Shown here: positions 1 to 8,456 of the stretch, one piece after another
How the letters are laid out: the number at the start of each line of letters is the position of its first letter
Numbering within the stretch: the stretch's first letter is position 1
NCBI GenBank assembly: GCA_944372585.1
Contig: CALVZQ010000002.1
Span: 112,602 to 176,601 of the forward strand
Length of the DNA: 64,000 bases
DNA from: an uncultured Clostridia bacterium
GTDB lineage: Bacteria > Bacillota > Clostridia > Christensenellales > UBA1242
Reading direction: 5' to 3'
Position numbers and translations under genes: made by a program
Notes under the pieces: generated by a model
Database searches by the model: none
The model's input: the letters and a program-made list of their open reading frames with translations, nothing else
Told to the model about the DNA's origin: nothing

Positions 1-527
1 CAATCAAATCACTGATCACTGTCGGACTTATTGCTCTTGCAGTTGGTCTTCCACAACTTGTGCATTTGGTTGCTGGAGCACAAGGTGGAATGACCTGGCT
101 TCCTATGTATTTGCCAGTTCTCATTGGTGGCTGCCTTCTTGGAACTTTGTGGGGACTTGGAATTGGTATTGCTTCCCCTGTTGTAAGTTTTTTGGTTACT
201 CTTTCATCAGGAAGTCCAATGCCTGCTCTTGAAAGATTGCCATTTATGATTATTGAACTTGCCATCTTTGCACTTGTTGCAGGACTGTTTTCAAAAAAGA
301 TCTCTGAAAATGGTTGGTTGGCTTTCCCTGCTGTTTTGCTCGCTCAAGTGGCTGGTAGAATGACTTTCATAACTTTGGTCGCAATCTTCCAAAACCTTCT
401 CAGTTTCAATGTTGCGACAGTTTGGACACAAATTCAAACAGGTCTGATTGGTTTGGTTTTGCAAGCAGTGCTTGTTCCTTTGGTGATAATGTTGCTCAAC
501 CACCTTCTCAATAGGAAAAAACAATGA
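1..527 (+). CDS. ECF transporter S component (5' end outside window)
   Basis: Substrate-binding membrane subunit of an energy-coupling factor vitamin/metal importer. The reading frame is open to the left edge (first whole codon at base 3), so the N-terminus is missing and the first in-window GTG at 60 is not a convincing start. What remains is almost entirely hydrophobic, with four or five helices, a glycine-rich segment ending GGCLLG and short basic loops, ending in RKKQ. The TWLPMYLPVLIGG segment resembles ECF S components of the PF12822 type. The substrate cannot be read from the sequence, and the EcfA/EcfT partners are not in the window. It overlaps the next gene by 4 nt (ATGA), so the two are probably cotranscribed. 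Family call is from recognition; substrate unknown. Confidence 0.75.
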   Translation, partial: IKSLITVGLIALAVGLPQLVHLVAGAQGGMTWLPMYLPVLIGGCLLGTLWGLGIGIASPVVSFLVTLSSGSPMPALERLPFMIIELAIFALVAGLFSKKISENGWLAFPAVLLAQVAGRMTFITLVAIFQNLLSFNVATVWTQIQTGLIGLVLQAVLVPLVIMLLNHLLNRKKQ

Positions 528-964
528 AAGATATTGTAAAGGCAAAAGAAATATTAAAGCAAGGACACACTTGCGTTTTGGTCAAAGGTGACAAACATTT
601 AATTTCAGATGACTCTGGCATCTCCCCTGTCATGAATTGGATTAAACAAAACAAAAATCTTGAAGGCTTTTCTGTTGCAGACAAAATTGTCGGAAAAGCA
701 GTTGCTTTGTTGTTTGTCAAAGTGGGAGTAAAGGAAGTTTTTGCGGAAGTTCTAAGCAAAAGTGCAAAAAGCGTTTTGGGCGGTCACAAAATTCCATACT
801 CTTGCGAATTAGAAACAGAAAAAATTATCAATCGAGCAGGTACAGGAATTTGTCCCATGGAACAATGCGTTGAAAAAATCGACGATTGTGAAGAGGCATA
901 TGTTGCACTTCAAAATAAATTGATTGAATTGAGAAATAAAAATCAAAAATCATCGGTTTCATAA
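524..964 (+). CDS. DUF1893 domain protein (TM1506-like)
   Basis: Soluble 146-residue protein that matches DUF1893 along its length: an N-terminal TCVLVKGDK strand, then a GFSVADKIVGKAVA segment, then a C-terminal NRAGTGICPMEQ motif with its conserved Cys. The family fold resembles cytidine deaminases (known from the Thermotoga member TM1506), but no biochemical role is established. The ATG overlaps the stop of the upstream transporter subunit as ATGA, which suggests translational coupling. The stop codon lies inside the loop of an intrinsic terminator, so the operon ends here. Identity of the domain is fairly secure, function unknown. Confidence 0.85.
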   Translation: MKDIVKAKEILKQGHTCVLVKGDKHLISDDSGISPVMNWIKQNKNLEGFSVADKIVGKAVALLFVKVGVKEVFAEVLSKSAKSVLGGHKIPYSCELETEKIINRAGTGICPMEQCVEKIDDCEEAYVALQNKLIELRNKNQKSSVS

Positions 965-980
965 ACTGATGATTTTTTTT
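949..980 (+). terminator. Intrinsic terminator after the DUF1893 gene
   Basis: An 11-bp stem (949-959 with 963-973, one G-T wobble) around a very short loop is followed by eight T. The stop codon of the upstream gene lies at its loop edge. Confidence 0.8.
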
Positions 981-999
981 GAAAAATATCAAAACTTGT

Positions 1000-1028
1000 T
1001 TGACAATTATCTTTGTATGTTGTAATAT
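1000..1028 (+). promoter_or_regulatory. Sigma-A-type promoter of metK
   Basis: TTGACA at 1000-1005, a 17-nt spacer and TAATAT at 1023-1028. Transcription would begin near 1035, at the 5' edge of the riboswitch. Confidence 0.65.
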
Positions 1029-1035
1029 CATAATA

Positions 1036-1160
1036 CCATAGAGAGTGTGCGAGGGACAAGCCCTGTGACCACACAGCAACCTGCAAAAGTGCAAGGTGCT
1101 AAAGCTTGAAACGATGGGATAAACCTAGAAACAATTGCCCATCGGTTGATGGGCTTTTTT
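1036..1160 (+). promoter_or_regulatory. SAM-I (S-box) riboswitch controlling metK
   Basis: The core carries the S-box landmarks in order: AGAG, GAGGGAC, GCCCTGTGACC, CAGCAACC, a small P3 hairpin (CTGC/GCAAGG) and AAGGTGCTAA. GTGTG at 1045-1049 can pair with CACAC near 1070-1074 to form P2. The expression platform is visible: CGATGGG (1112-1118) can pair with CCCATCG (1138-1144) as antiterminator, or 1137-1154 folds as a terminator. In known S-boxes SAM binding favours termination. Location directly before metK fits. The 3' part of the aptamer (P1/P4) is less clear and may be a variant. Confidence 0.87.
1137..1160 (+). terminator. Riboswitch-controlled attenuator before metK
   Basis: Perfect 7-bp stem GCCCATC/GATGGGC with a 4-nt loop followed by six T. 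Its left arm overlaps the proposed antiterminator arm. Confidence 0.85.
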
Positions 1161-1186
1161 GATGATTATGGTTGAAAGGAGAAAAT

Positions 1187-2275
1187 ATGAAAAAAATTTT
1201 AACAAGCGAAAGCGTAAACATTGGTCACCCAGACAAGACCTGTGATGTGATTGCCGATTCGTTTTTGGACGAAGCATTGAGGCAAGACAAAAACTCTCAA
1301 ATGGCAGTTGAGTGCGCCATCAAAAACGACAAATTGTTCGTCTATGGCGAAGCAACAACAAAAGCAAAAATCGATTATGTTGAAATTGCCAAGCAAACAC
1401 TCAAAGAAATTGGCTACACACAACCTTTCAAATTTGAGGTTGAAATTTCTGAGCAAAGCTCAGATATCAACGGTGCCGTAGTCAAAGAAAAATTGTGCGC
1501 AAATGACCAAGGAATCGTCTTTGGTTATGCCACAAACGAAACGCCGGAATTTATGCCTTTGACAATAATTCTAGCTCACAAACTCATGAAAAGATATGAT
1601 GAATATAGGCGAAATTCAAACGAGTTTTTTGCCGATGCAAAATCGCAGGTTTCCATTTGTTATGAAAATGACAAACCTTTATATATTACCAGCATATTGA
1701 TAAGTGTCAGTCACAGTCAAGATTGCAAAAATATACAAGAAAAAATCATGGAAAATGTTGTCACTCCTGTTTTGATGAACTATCGACAATATGTGAAAGA
1801 AGAAACCAAATATATCATCAATCCAAGCGGAAAATTCACAATTTGGGGAAGTTTTGGAGACAGCGGTTGTGTTGGCAGAAAAATTGTGGTTGACACATAT
1901 GGCGGAATGGCAAAAGTCGGTGGAGGTTGCTTTTCCAGCAAAAATGCAACAAAAGTTGATCGTTCGGGAGCATATTTTGCAAGATATGTCGCCAAAAACC
2001 TTGTATCAAACAATTTGTGTGACAAATGTGAAATTGAACTCTCATTTGGAATTGGCATAGAGAAACCTCTTTCAATCAACATTGAAACTTTTGGGACAGA
2101 AAAGGATTCTATTGAAAAAATATACGAAATCGTTGAGAAAAATTTTGACTTCAGCTTGAACAGCATAATTGAAGAATTAAATCTGTTGCAACCAATCTAC
2201 AAACAAACCGCTTGCTATGGTCACTTTGGACATGAAAATTATCCATGGGAAAAAACAAAACCATTAAAGTTGTGA
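1187..2275 (+). CDS. metK: S-adenosylmethionine synthetase
   Basis: Cytosolic enzyme making S-adenosylmethionine from methionine and ATP. The N-terminal GHPDK substrate motif is at residues 13-17, a GYATNETPE segment follows, and the central GGCFSS and KVDRSGAYFARYVAKN motifs lie around residues 244-270. The C-terminus has the family YGHFGHE and PWEKT segments. At 362 residues it is shorter than typical MetK (about 390-400) and divergent in the phosphate-binding region (WGSFGDSG), but all recognisable core motifs remain. The ATG at 1187 was chosen because AAAGGAG sits 6 nt upstream; an in-frame TTG at 1172 would include that ribosome binding site. Regulation is by the SAM riboswitch upstream. 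Confidence 0.95.
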   Translation: MKKILTSESVNIGHPDKTCDVIADSFLDEALRQDKNSQMAVECAIKNDKLFVYGEATTKAKIDYVEIAKQTLKEIGYTQPFKFEVEISEQSSDINGAVVKEKLCANDQGIVFGYATNETPEFMPLTIILAHKLMKRYDEYRRNSNEFFADAKSQVSICYENDKPLYITSILISVSHSQDCKNIQEKIMENVVTPVLMNYRQYVKEETKYIINPSGKFTIWGSFGDSGCVGRKIVVDTYGGMAKVGGGCFSSKNATKVDRSGAYFARYVAKNLVSNNLCDKCEIELSFGIGIEKPLSINIETFGTEKDSIEKIYEIVEKNFDFSLNSIIEELNLLQPIYKQTACYGHFGHENYPWEKTKPLKL

Positions 2276-2301
2276 TTTCAAGTCGGCAACCTTGGAAAAA
2301 C

Positions 2302-2338
2302 AAAAAAATCGCTAAAAACAAACTTTAGTGATTTTTTT
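2302..2338. terminator. Bidirectional terminator between convergent metK and MGMT gene
   Basis: An 11-bp stem with one wobble (2306-2316 with 2324-2334) flanked by A-rich and T-rich tracts, so it can work on both strands. Confidence 0.8.
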
Positions 2339-2348
2339 ATTTTCTATG

Positions 2349-2675
2349 TTATCCAATATCCAAAAGTTGTGGATTCCATTGATATTTTTTCATATTGATT
2401 GTTCCGTCCTTTTCAAAAACAATTCCTTCTGACTCCAGTTTTTCTCTCTGTGCATTTGCTCCACCAAAAGCAAAACCGCTGCACAATTGTCCAAACCTGT
2501 TGACCACTCTGTGACAAGGAATTTCTTTTGGATTTGGATTGGAGTGAAGAGCATAACCCACAATTTGAGAATATTTTGGAGCACCCAAAATTTTTGCAAT
2601 TTGTCCATAGGTTGCCACTTTGCCTTTTGGGATATCCTTCACAACGTTATACACATTTTCGAAAAACTTTTCCAT
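2349..2675 (-). CDS. MGMT-family DNA alkyltransferase
   Basis: Small (108-residue) protein covering only the C-terminal DNA-binding/active-site domain of O6-alkylguanine-DNA alkyltransferases. The acceptor motif PCHRV is present with Cys54, preceded by a helix-turn-helix-like TYGQIAKILG and followed by a glycine-rich SGFAFGG segment. With Cys rather than Trp at this site it should be catalytically competent for alkyl transfer, unlike ATL proteins. The N-terminal RNase-H-like domain of Ada/Ogt is missing, as in other short members. AGGAG lies 5 nt before the ATG, and only 8 nt separate it from the lipoprotein gene upstream, so it is the last gene of the surface-protein operon, an odd neighbourhood for DNA repair. 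Confidence 0.9.
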   Translation of the reverse strand: MEKFFENVYNVVKDIPKGKVATYGQIAKILGAPKYSQIVGYALHSNPNPKEIPCHRVVNRFGQLCSGFAFGGANAQREKLESEGIVFEKDGTINMKKYQWNPQLLDIG

Positions 2676-2683
2676 GTTTTCTC

Positions 2684-4588
2684 CTAAACCAATCCTGCTG
2701 GCACAAGTTTGAACTCCAAACTTCCTTCATATCTGAAAGTTGAGACTTTAAATTTCAAAATTGTGTACCTGATGTTGTTTGCATTGTAACTTTCGCTATC
2801 CAAAACGCCTTCACAAATGATGTCATTTTGAATCTTAAATTCATGGGCTCCAATTTCATCTCTTTGAGTGGAAAGTCTGAAAGCTACGACATTTGTGCCA
2901 TCGACAGACACCTTAATCGAAACATCTTTGTCAAGTTCTGTCCAAGTTGCATTGGAAGCGTCCTCACTGTCAAGAATGGAAAATTCAACATTTTCAATTC
3001 TGGCGTCCACAAAAGAGTAAGAGATATCTATTTCTTTGTTGTACAAAACAAAATTTCTGAAATTAAAAATTGAGTCTTGAGTGCAGTAAAATTCAAGTTG
3101 AAAGCTGTCAAACGTTTGAGTTGTTTCGTTGTAAAACGCTTTGAAAGTGTATCCATTGGACAATTCTTTTTCCACGTCCTGAGTTGCACTTCCAATTTCT
3201 TCCTTGACATTCAAAACTTTGGTATCATCATTAACATATATGTCATAATCATACAAATCATACAATGAAACATAGGATTGATCTATTTCGTCATAAGCAT
3301 ATTCCCAAGTGATTGCATTTTTTTGTCCTTGCAATGTCATATGTTGACCATTGGAACCAACTCCGATTATTCCGACATTTTCACCTTCGTCATTGATTGC
3401 CCAAATGAATGGCATAATGAATGGATTTTCGGTGGTGATAGGCTCGACAGAGTTTGCATACAGCGAATATGCTTCCACCAAATAAGTGATTCCTCTGACG
3501 ATAACAGAATAAAGTGAAGATCCCCCCGTTGAAATTGGAGTTATGTTTGACGGAATTTTGTATTGCACAGAATTTTCAACATCACTTCCCTCAATCATAC
3601 TCAATTCAGTTCCATTTAGGAAAACTGTCATATTTGAATAGTCAGCAGTTTCAGCATCAAGATTTTTGACAATCGTTACAACACCTTCCTGGCTGTAATC
3701 AATGACCTCTTTATCCAAACTTACTGTGTAGGTCATGTTGTCCTCTGGCTTGGCAATCAAAAATTGTTGATATTGAAGATTTTTGAAGTTTAACAGAATT
3801 GTGTATTCTTCAGACAGACCAATGTCCCCCAGATCAACAACATAGGAACCTTCTAGAAAGGTTATGTCTCCAATTTGTTTTGTTTCTCCTTCTTTCGTCA
3901 CAATCTCAAAAGGATTATTTTTCGATAAATCGAATGGATTTGTGCCTTCAAACTTCAATCTGAAAGTGCGATAAGGATTGTAATTTCCTTCTATTCCACT
4001 ATACTCTCTCACAAACTTTGGATTGCCATTTGTTGTCAAATATTCATAAAGATTGACAAATTCTGGTTCTGGAGTTTCTACTCCATCAGAAAATTCGCCA
4101 TATTCCAAGCAAATGCTTGTCATTTGTAGTTTTTCGATGACTTCAGAATCTTCAATGTCATCAACTTGAAATGTGAATGTTGAAGATATAAGTTTTCCAC
4201 CAGAAATCTCAATTGTGATGTCTTTTTTGACATTGGAAACCAAAAAATATCCATAATTCAATGTTTCTCCGCTTGTCAAAGGACTGTAGTTTTGATTTTG
4301 AATAACTTGTTTTTCCATGTTGTCAATTTTGACAACAAAATCACTCATATCAATGCCATATTCTGTGACATCAATCGAAACTCTGATGTTTGCACCAGCC
4401 GAGACATTGAAGACTCCATCTTCACTTTCAAGTTGCTGATCGTCCTGCGTCAATCTCAACTCAACACAAGAATTTGCTTCAGAATTGACACTGATGGAAT
4501 AGGAATCTTTTCCACCGCACGCACACAGAAGTCCTCCCGACAGCAGAGACAGACAACAAATTGACAAAAATGAAAGAATCTTTTTCAT
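2684..4588 (-). CDS. Large surface lipoprotein, unknown function
   Basis: 634 residues beginning with a lipoprotein signal peptide (MKKILSFL, hydrophobic core, lipobox LCAC with the lipidated Cys24), so it should be anchored outside the cytoplasmic membrane. After a GG linker the mature part is acidic, rich in S, T, N, Y and beta-type sequence, with no catalytic motif I recognise; it reads like stacked Ig-like modules. The ATG follows an AAAGGAGG site. It is fourth in the operon after the LRR gene. Its early mature sequence (SYSI, then an acidic VDI/VEL stretch) faintly resembles the other lipoprotein at 59255-60406, but I cannot show homology by eye. Confidence 0.8.
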   Translation of the reverse strand: MKKILSFLSICCLSLLSGGLLCACGGKDSYSISVNSEANSCVELRLTQDDQQLESEDGVFNVSAGANIRVSIDVTEYGIDMSDFVVKIDNMEKQVIQNQNYSPLTSGETLNYGYFLVSNVKKDITIEISGGKLISSTFTFQVDDIEDSEVIEKLQMTSICLEYGEFSDGVETPEPEFVNLYEYLTTNGNPKFVREYSGIEGNYNPYRTFRLKFEGTNPFDLSKNNPFEIVTKEGETKQIGDITFLEGSYVVDLGDIGLSEEYTILLNFKNLQYQQFLIAKPEDNMTYTVSLDKEVIDYSQEGVVTIVKNLDAETADYSNMTVFLNGTELSMIEGSDVENSVQYKIPSNITPISTGGSSLYSVIVRGITYLVEAYSLYANSVEPITTENPFIMPFIWAINDEGENVGIIGVGSNGQHMTLQGQKNAITWEYAYDEIDQSYVSLYDLYDYDIYVNDDTKVLNVKEEIGSATQDVEKELSNGYTFKAFYNETTQTFDSFQLEFYCTQDSIFNFRNFVLYNKEIDISYSFVDARIENVEFSILDSEDASNATWTELDKDVSIKVSVDGTNVVAFRLSTQRDEIGAHEFKIQNDIICEGVLDSESYNANNIRYTILKFKVSTFRYEGSLEFKLVPAGLV

Positions 4589-4619
4589 ATCTCCTCCTTT
4601 GAGCCAAATGACAAAATCA

Positions 4620-6530
4620 TTAGTTTTTCAACGACAAATATCCCTTTTGTCCTTCAATGACATTTCCAAATTCATCATAGACTGCGGTGTCAACCACTGC
4701 GAAAACTTCTGTGAAAGCATCAGCATCATAAGTCGTTCCATTTTGTCCGACAAGTTTTGTGCAATATCTGAACATCTGTGTTTCTTCTTCAATGTTTTCA
4801 ACCGACCAATTTTCTCCAACATAAATTGTTTCCAGTTTATCACAACTTGTGAACATGTTGGTCATGTCTGTGACATTCCTTGTGTCAAAACTTGATATAT
4901 CTAAAACAGTCAATGCTCTGCAATATGTGAAGATATATCGCATATCAGTGATTTTGCTGGTGTTGAAATTGCCCAATTTCAGTTCCGACAAGGAACTGCA
5001 GTTGTAGAACATATAAATCAAATCGCCTTCAAGACTGCTCGTGTCAAAATTTGAAAGATCCAAACTCTCAAGAGCCGAGCAATAATTGAACATCTGTGTC
5101 ATGTTTGTGACTTTTGCTGTGTTGAATTGAGTCAAATTTAGTGAGGTCAATCCTCGGCAATTGAGAAACATATATCCCATATTTGTCACACTTGAAGTGT
5201 TGAATTTTGAAACGTCCAAACTTGTGAGAGACGAACAACCTCTGAACATTCCACTCATGTCTGTCACTTTGTCAGTCACAAAGTTTGAAACATCAAGTTG
5301 TGTCACACGAGAGCATCCATTGAACATGTTTGACATTGTGGTCACACTGCTCGTATCAAAATGTGAAACGTCAAGTTCTGTCAAGTTTGAACAACCGCTG
5401 AACATATTTGCCATGTTTGTGACATTTGAAGTGTCAAAATTTGAAACATCAATTGCTGTTAATCTCGTACTGTTGTTAAACATATATATCATTGAAGTTG
5501 CACTGCTGGTGTCCAATTTTGACACATCAACGGATTCCAAGTTGGTGTAATGAAACATTGCTGACATATTGGTCACATTTTTTGTGTTCCATGATGTGAT
5601 GTCCACACTTGTCAATGCTCGACAACTCGCAAAAATCCAATCCATCGCTGTCACTTTGTCTGTCACAAAATGATTGACGTCCAATTTTTTGACTTTTTGA
5701 CAATTGTTGAACATTTGCGACAATGACGTTGCGCTGGTCGTGTCAAAGCCACTTACATCAATTGTTTCCAAATTTCGACAATTAATAAACATGTACCCAA
5801 AATCTTTCACATTTGATGTTTTGAAATTTGAAACATCAAGTTCGGTCAAACTTGAACAGCCACCGAACATGTTTGACATTGTGGTTGCTTTGCTTGTATC
5901 AAAATCAGAAACTTCCAGACTTGTCAAAGACCCACAACCAGAAAACATAAGGCTGAAATCGGTGACTTCTGAGGTGTCAAACTTGGACACGTCCACGCTT
6001 TCGAGCAATTCACAGTTTCTGAACATTCCAGCAAGATTGGTCGTCTGACTTGTTATTGAAAAATTGTTGAAAACAATTTCTTTCACAGCCGCAAAATTGT
6101 AGAAAGCATATGTCATGTTTGTGGAACCGACGATTTGATCGTTTGAAAGCAAATAGACCGAACTTGTGTCGTCCGAGTTTGTCACGCGATAAAGTTCAAT
6201 TGTGGCATCTCCCCATTCAAGAGAAACTCCAGTTTTCCCTTCGATGACATTTTCTCCATTTTCCATGTATGTCAAAGGCTCTGTTGAGTCATAGAAATCA
6301 AAAACAATTCTTGAAATGGAATCATTCACCACAGCATAATCATTTGTTCCTTTGATTGCACGATTGAGTGTTGCCCCGCTTGAGATATCCTTGTTGGCTA
6401 TGTAATAGATTCGTGTTGGATTGGAAAAAGTGGTGTTGATTGCAGAGAAACAGATGATCACTCCAGAAAAACCCAGTGTGACCAGAAACAACAAAACATA
6501 AACATATGTGATTGCCTTTCTCCTTGTCAT
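4620..6530 (-). CDS. BspA-family leucine-rich repeat surface protein
   Basis: 636-residue exported protein. A basic N-terminus and one membrane segment (about residues 8-30) are followed by a 135-residue non-repetitive domain and then about 16 repeats of roughly 24 residues (residues 169-575) with the consensus MFxxCxxLxxLDVSxFDTSxVTxM, the DUF285/BspA-type pattern. A C-terminal cap contains GENW and LVGQNGT segments. BspA-type repeats in oral and gut bacteria and in Trichomonas are linked to adhesion; that role is inference here. There is no LPXTG signal, so the N-terminal segment probably anchors it. The start overlaps the SipW-type gene stop as ATGA, implying coupled translation. A paralogue lies at 62135-64000. 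Confidence 0.92.
   Translation of the reverse strand: MTRRKAITYVYVLLFLVTLGFSGVIICFSAINTTFSNPTRIYYIANKDISSGATLNRAIKGTNDYAVVNDSISRIVFDFYDSTEPLTYMENGENVIEGKTGVSLEWGDATIELYRVTNSDDTSSVYLLSNDQIVGSTNMTYAFYNFAAVKEIVFNNFSITSQTTNLAGMFRNCELLESVDVSKFDTSEVTDFSLMFSGCGSLTSLEVSDFDTSKATTMSNMFGGCSSLTELDVSNFKTSNVKDFGYMFINCRNLETIDVSGFDTTSATSLSQMFNNCQKVKKLDVNHFVTDKVTAMDWIFASCRALTSVDITSWNTKNVTNMSAMFHYTNLESVDVSKLDTSSATSMIYMFNNSTRLTAIDVSNFDTSNVTNMANMFSGCSNLTELDVSHFDTSSVTTMSNMFNGCSRVTQLDVSNFVTDKVTDMSGMFRGCSSLTSLDVSKFNTSSVTNMGYMFLNCRGLTSLNLTQFNTAKVTNMTQMFNYCSALESLDLSNFDTSSLEGDLIYMFYNCSSLSELKLGNFNTSKITDMRYIFTYCRALTVLDISSFDTRNVTDMTNMFTSCDKLETIYVGENWSVENIEEETQMFRYCTKLVGQNGTTYDADAFTEVFAVVDTAVYDEFGNVIEGQKGYLSLKN
4804..6026 (-). 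repeat. Tandem 24-residue LRR coding repeats
   Basis: About 16 tandem units of roughly 72 bp encoding BspA-type repeats. Units are diverged at DNA level, so they look old rather than freshly duplicated. Confidence 0.85.
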
Positions 6531-7732
6531 GCTCTCTTCTTCCTTAGATGTCTTATTCTTTGTTCTTTCTTCTCTTGTTCTGACAAAATCTTCTTTTTCT
6601 CATCAATATAATGCTTTGCAATCTTGTTTGGATCTTCTTTGTCCTTGAACATTTGTTCACATTCTCTGTTGAGCTGCAAAAGTTTTTTCATGCCCGAAAG
6701 ATAGATTTGTTTTCTGAGAATATATTTTCTGACACTGTTTGGAGCAGAACCGTCCTTCCAGAGCAAAGAAAGATATTCCGCCTTTTCTTCGTCCTTGGCT
6801 TGTGCAAGAACTTTGTATTTGGTTTTTGTGTCCATTGAATACCCAATTTGGTTTTTGACACAAATTTCATCAGTAAGTTTTCTTTTTTCTTCAACAACAT
6901 CAAGTTCGAGTTTTGCTTTTTGAAGATCTTTCGCAAAACCAAAAACCAACAAAATTGTGAAGATGGCAAAAGGGATCAAGATGAGCAACAAAAAGATTCC
7001 GTTGTTTGTCAGTGCGTTGAGCAATCCAGCCAAGCCCTGTGCCAAGACAGAGCCATCATAGACTCCAACAACATAGTCCTCATTTGTCCTCCAAGCATCA
7101 ATACCATTGTTGGAAGTCCCTTGAGTTTCAAACCAACGGTCTCCATTTTGATCTTCATAGATGCCAACAATTTGATGAAAAACAATCATGCTGCCAGCCT
7201 TTGAGGCTTGCTGAATTGAAGAACTTTGAAAACCAAAAAAATTGGCAAAAGTGACATTTGATTTTGTTGCCGTGTCCTCAAGATCAAGTTTTGTCACTGA
7301 AGACAAGTCAAAATTTGTGTAACTCTTTGAATAAACATAAAATGCAATGTTGTCGCCAACTCTGAGGGTGTCGGTGTCCACCGCTTTGACAACAATGTTG
7401 TCACCAACGTTAAACCCACTTTCTTCCATGCTTCCGCTGGCAATTCTCATCAAACTGTATCCTGCAAAGGTGGGAGCCGTTCCACTCACCCTGCTGACAA
7501 TTGAGGAGAGGCACAACATGGACGCAAAAATTATGATTGCAATGAAAAAGACATTGAGCAAAATCGAGCCAACCTTGCGAAAACCAGACAATTCTTTCAA
7601 AAACCAATCATTGATCTTTCTCTTTTTGCTGTATTTGGCATCAAGTTTGTTTGCAACTTTTTCTATTGCTCTTTCAACACTGTCGTCTTCAATGATCTTT
7701 ACGCCTTTTGTTTGCACTTCTCTCCTTTTCAT
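6527..7732 (-). CDS. SipW-type (ER-type) signal peptidase I with long cytosolic tails
   Basis: Membrane serine protease that should remove signal peptides from exported proteins, most likely the TasA-like product encoded just upstream. Membrane helices lie at about residues 56-78 and 247-266. The catalytic Ser101 is in IASGSMEES; a His186 in VFHQIVG and the D/N-rich GTSNNGIDAW motif fit the Ser-His chemistry of archaeal/ER-type and SipW peptidases rather than Ser-Lys. Unusual are a 55-residue N-terminal extension and a highly charged tail of about 135 residues after the last helix; classical SipW is near 190 residues, this is 401. The start is uncertain: ATG at 7732 has no ribosome site, a GTG 15 nt further in follows AAGGAG closely, and an upstream GTG at 7771 has no support. 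Confidence 0.9.
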   Translation of the reverse strand: MKRREVQTKGVKIIEDDSVERAIEKVANKLDAKYSKKRKINDWFLKELSGFRKVGSILLNVFFIAIIIFASMLCLSSIVSRVSGTAPTFAGYSLMRIASGSMEESGFNVGDNIVVKAVDTDTLRVGDNIAFYVYSKSYTNFDLSSVTKLDLEDTATKSNVTFANFFGFQSSSIQQASKAGSMIVFHQIVGIYEDQNGDRWFETQGTSNNGIDAWRTNEDYVVGVYDGSVLAQGLAGLLNALTNNGIFLLLILIPFAIFTILLVFGFAKDLQKAKLELDVVEEKRKLTDEICVKNQIGYSMDTKTKYKVLAQAKDEEKAEYLSLLWKDGSAPNSVRKYILRKQIYLSGMKKLLQLNRECEQMFKDKEDPNKIAKHYIDEKKKILSEQEKKEQRIRHLRKKRA

Positions 7733-7766
7733 ATATAAAAACAAACTAGGTTTGTGAATTTCATTT

Positions 7767-7803
7767 AGCACTCTAAAACTGTCATCTCAAAATTTTAGAG
7801 CAC
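7767..7803 (-). other. Intergenic hairpin between the TasA-like and SipW-type genes
   Basis: CTCTAAAA at 7771-7778 pairs with TTTTAGAG at 7793-7800. No T tract follows on the minus strand, so it is more likely an mRNA-processing or stabilising hairpin that sets different levels of the two products than a terminator. Inference. Confidence 0.45.
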
Positions 7804-7826
7804 TTGAATGTTTTGATTTAAACTAA

Positions 7827-8456
7827 TTATGCTTGTTCCTCAACGGCAGTAAGTGTCCAGTTTACTGCACCGTCAAATGATGCATTTTGATCTGCATCTG
7901 CAATTGACAAAGTCACATAAACAGTCACAGAAGAACCTGCTTCAACTGTGAAAGCGTCTGTTGTGTTGTCTGAAGCATTCAAAGTTTGAGCATCTTCACC
8001 TGTGCCTGTTGCACTTGTTTGATATGTAACATTCAAATTTGTGAATGTTCCGCTTTGTGTTCCAACAACTGTGAAATCTGTGCTGGTTTCACTTGTGTTT
8101 GTGATCACATACTTGAAAATCACATTGTCTGTTGACTTGAGAACAATGTCACTGATTGAATTGAATGATGCAGTTGCTGAACCTGTTGATTGTGCTGATG
8201 TAAAGACAATTGTGTTTGCAGGTTCTGTGTCTGTTGTTGTCATATCAATCCAACCTTCAGCATCTGTCACTGTTGCACCAACTTTGTATTCACCAGTAAT
8301 TTGTGCGTCAACATGATATGCTGTGTAGCCTCCATCGAAATCTCCGCCAAAGCTTGCATTTCTTGCAGCCCAAACAGAGACACCAACGATAACTGCAGCA
8401 AGAATGATAACACAAATAGCACTGATTGAAATCGCAATTTTTCTCTTAGATGTCAT
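7827..8456 (-). CDS. TasA/camelysin-like protein with SipW-dependent signal peptide
   Basis: 209-residue secreted protein. Basic MTSKRK is followed by a hydrophobic segment (residues 7-29) and then ARNASFGG, the layout of SipW-dependent substrates (CalY/TasA family). The mature part is Thr/Ser/Asp rich, all-beta in character, contains no Cys and ends in EEQA; TasA and camelysin form extracellular fibres or act as surface proteases, but neither is proved here. The ATG at 8456 was chosen because AAAAAGGAGAG lies just upstream; longer readings start at weak TTG codons. It is the first gene of the operon, directly before its presumed peptidase, with a 94-nt gap holding a hairpin. Confidence 0.8.
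   Translation of the reverse strand: MTSKRKIAISISAICVIILAAVIVGVSVWAARNASFGGDFDGGYTAYHVDAQITGEYKVGATVTDAEGWIDMTTTDTEPANTIVFTSAQSTGSATASFNSISDIVLKSTDNVIFKYVITNTSETSTDFTVVGTQSGTFTNLNVTYQTSATGTGEDAQTLNASDNTTDAFTVEAGSSVTVYVTLSIADADQNASFDGAVNWTLTAVEEQA

Noticed and set aside
1172-1186. TTG start for metK five codons upstream
   Set aside because: The codons in between are the ribosome binding site itself (AAAGGAG).
4804-6026. Regular roughly 72-bp periodicity that might suggest a CRISPR-like or satellite array
   Set aside because: The periodicity matches 24-residue protein repeats in a continuous frame; units are diverged, with no constant repeat and variable spacer pattern.
5161-6048. Plus-strand open frames of 114-129 codons inside the LRR gene
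   Set aside because: They are antisense shadows created by the codon periodicity of the repeats; they have no ribosome sites and encode repetitive nonsense sequence.
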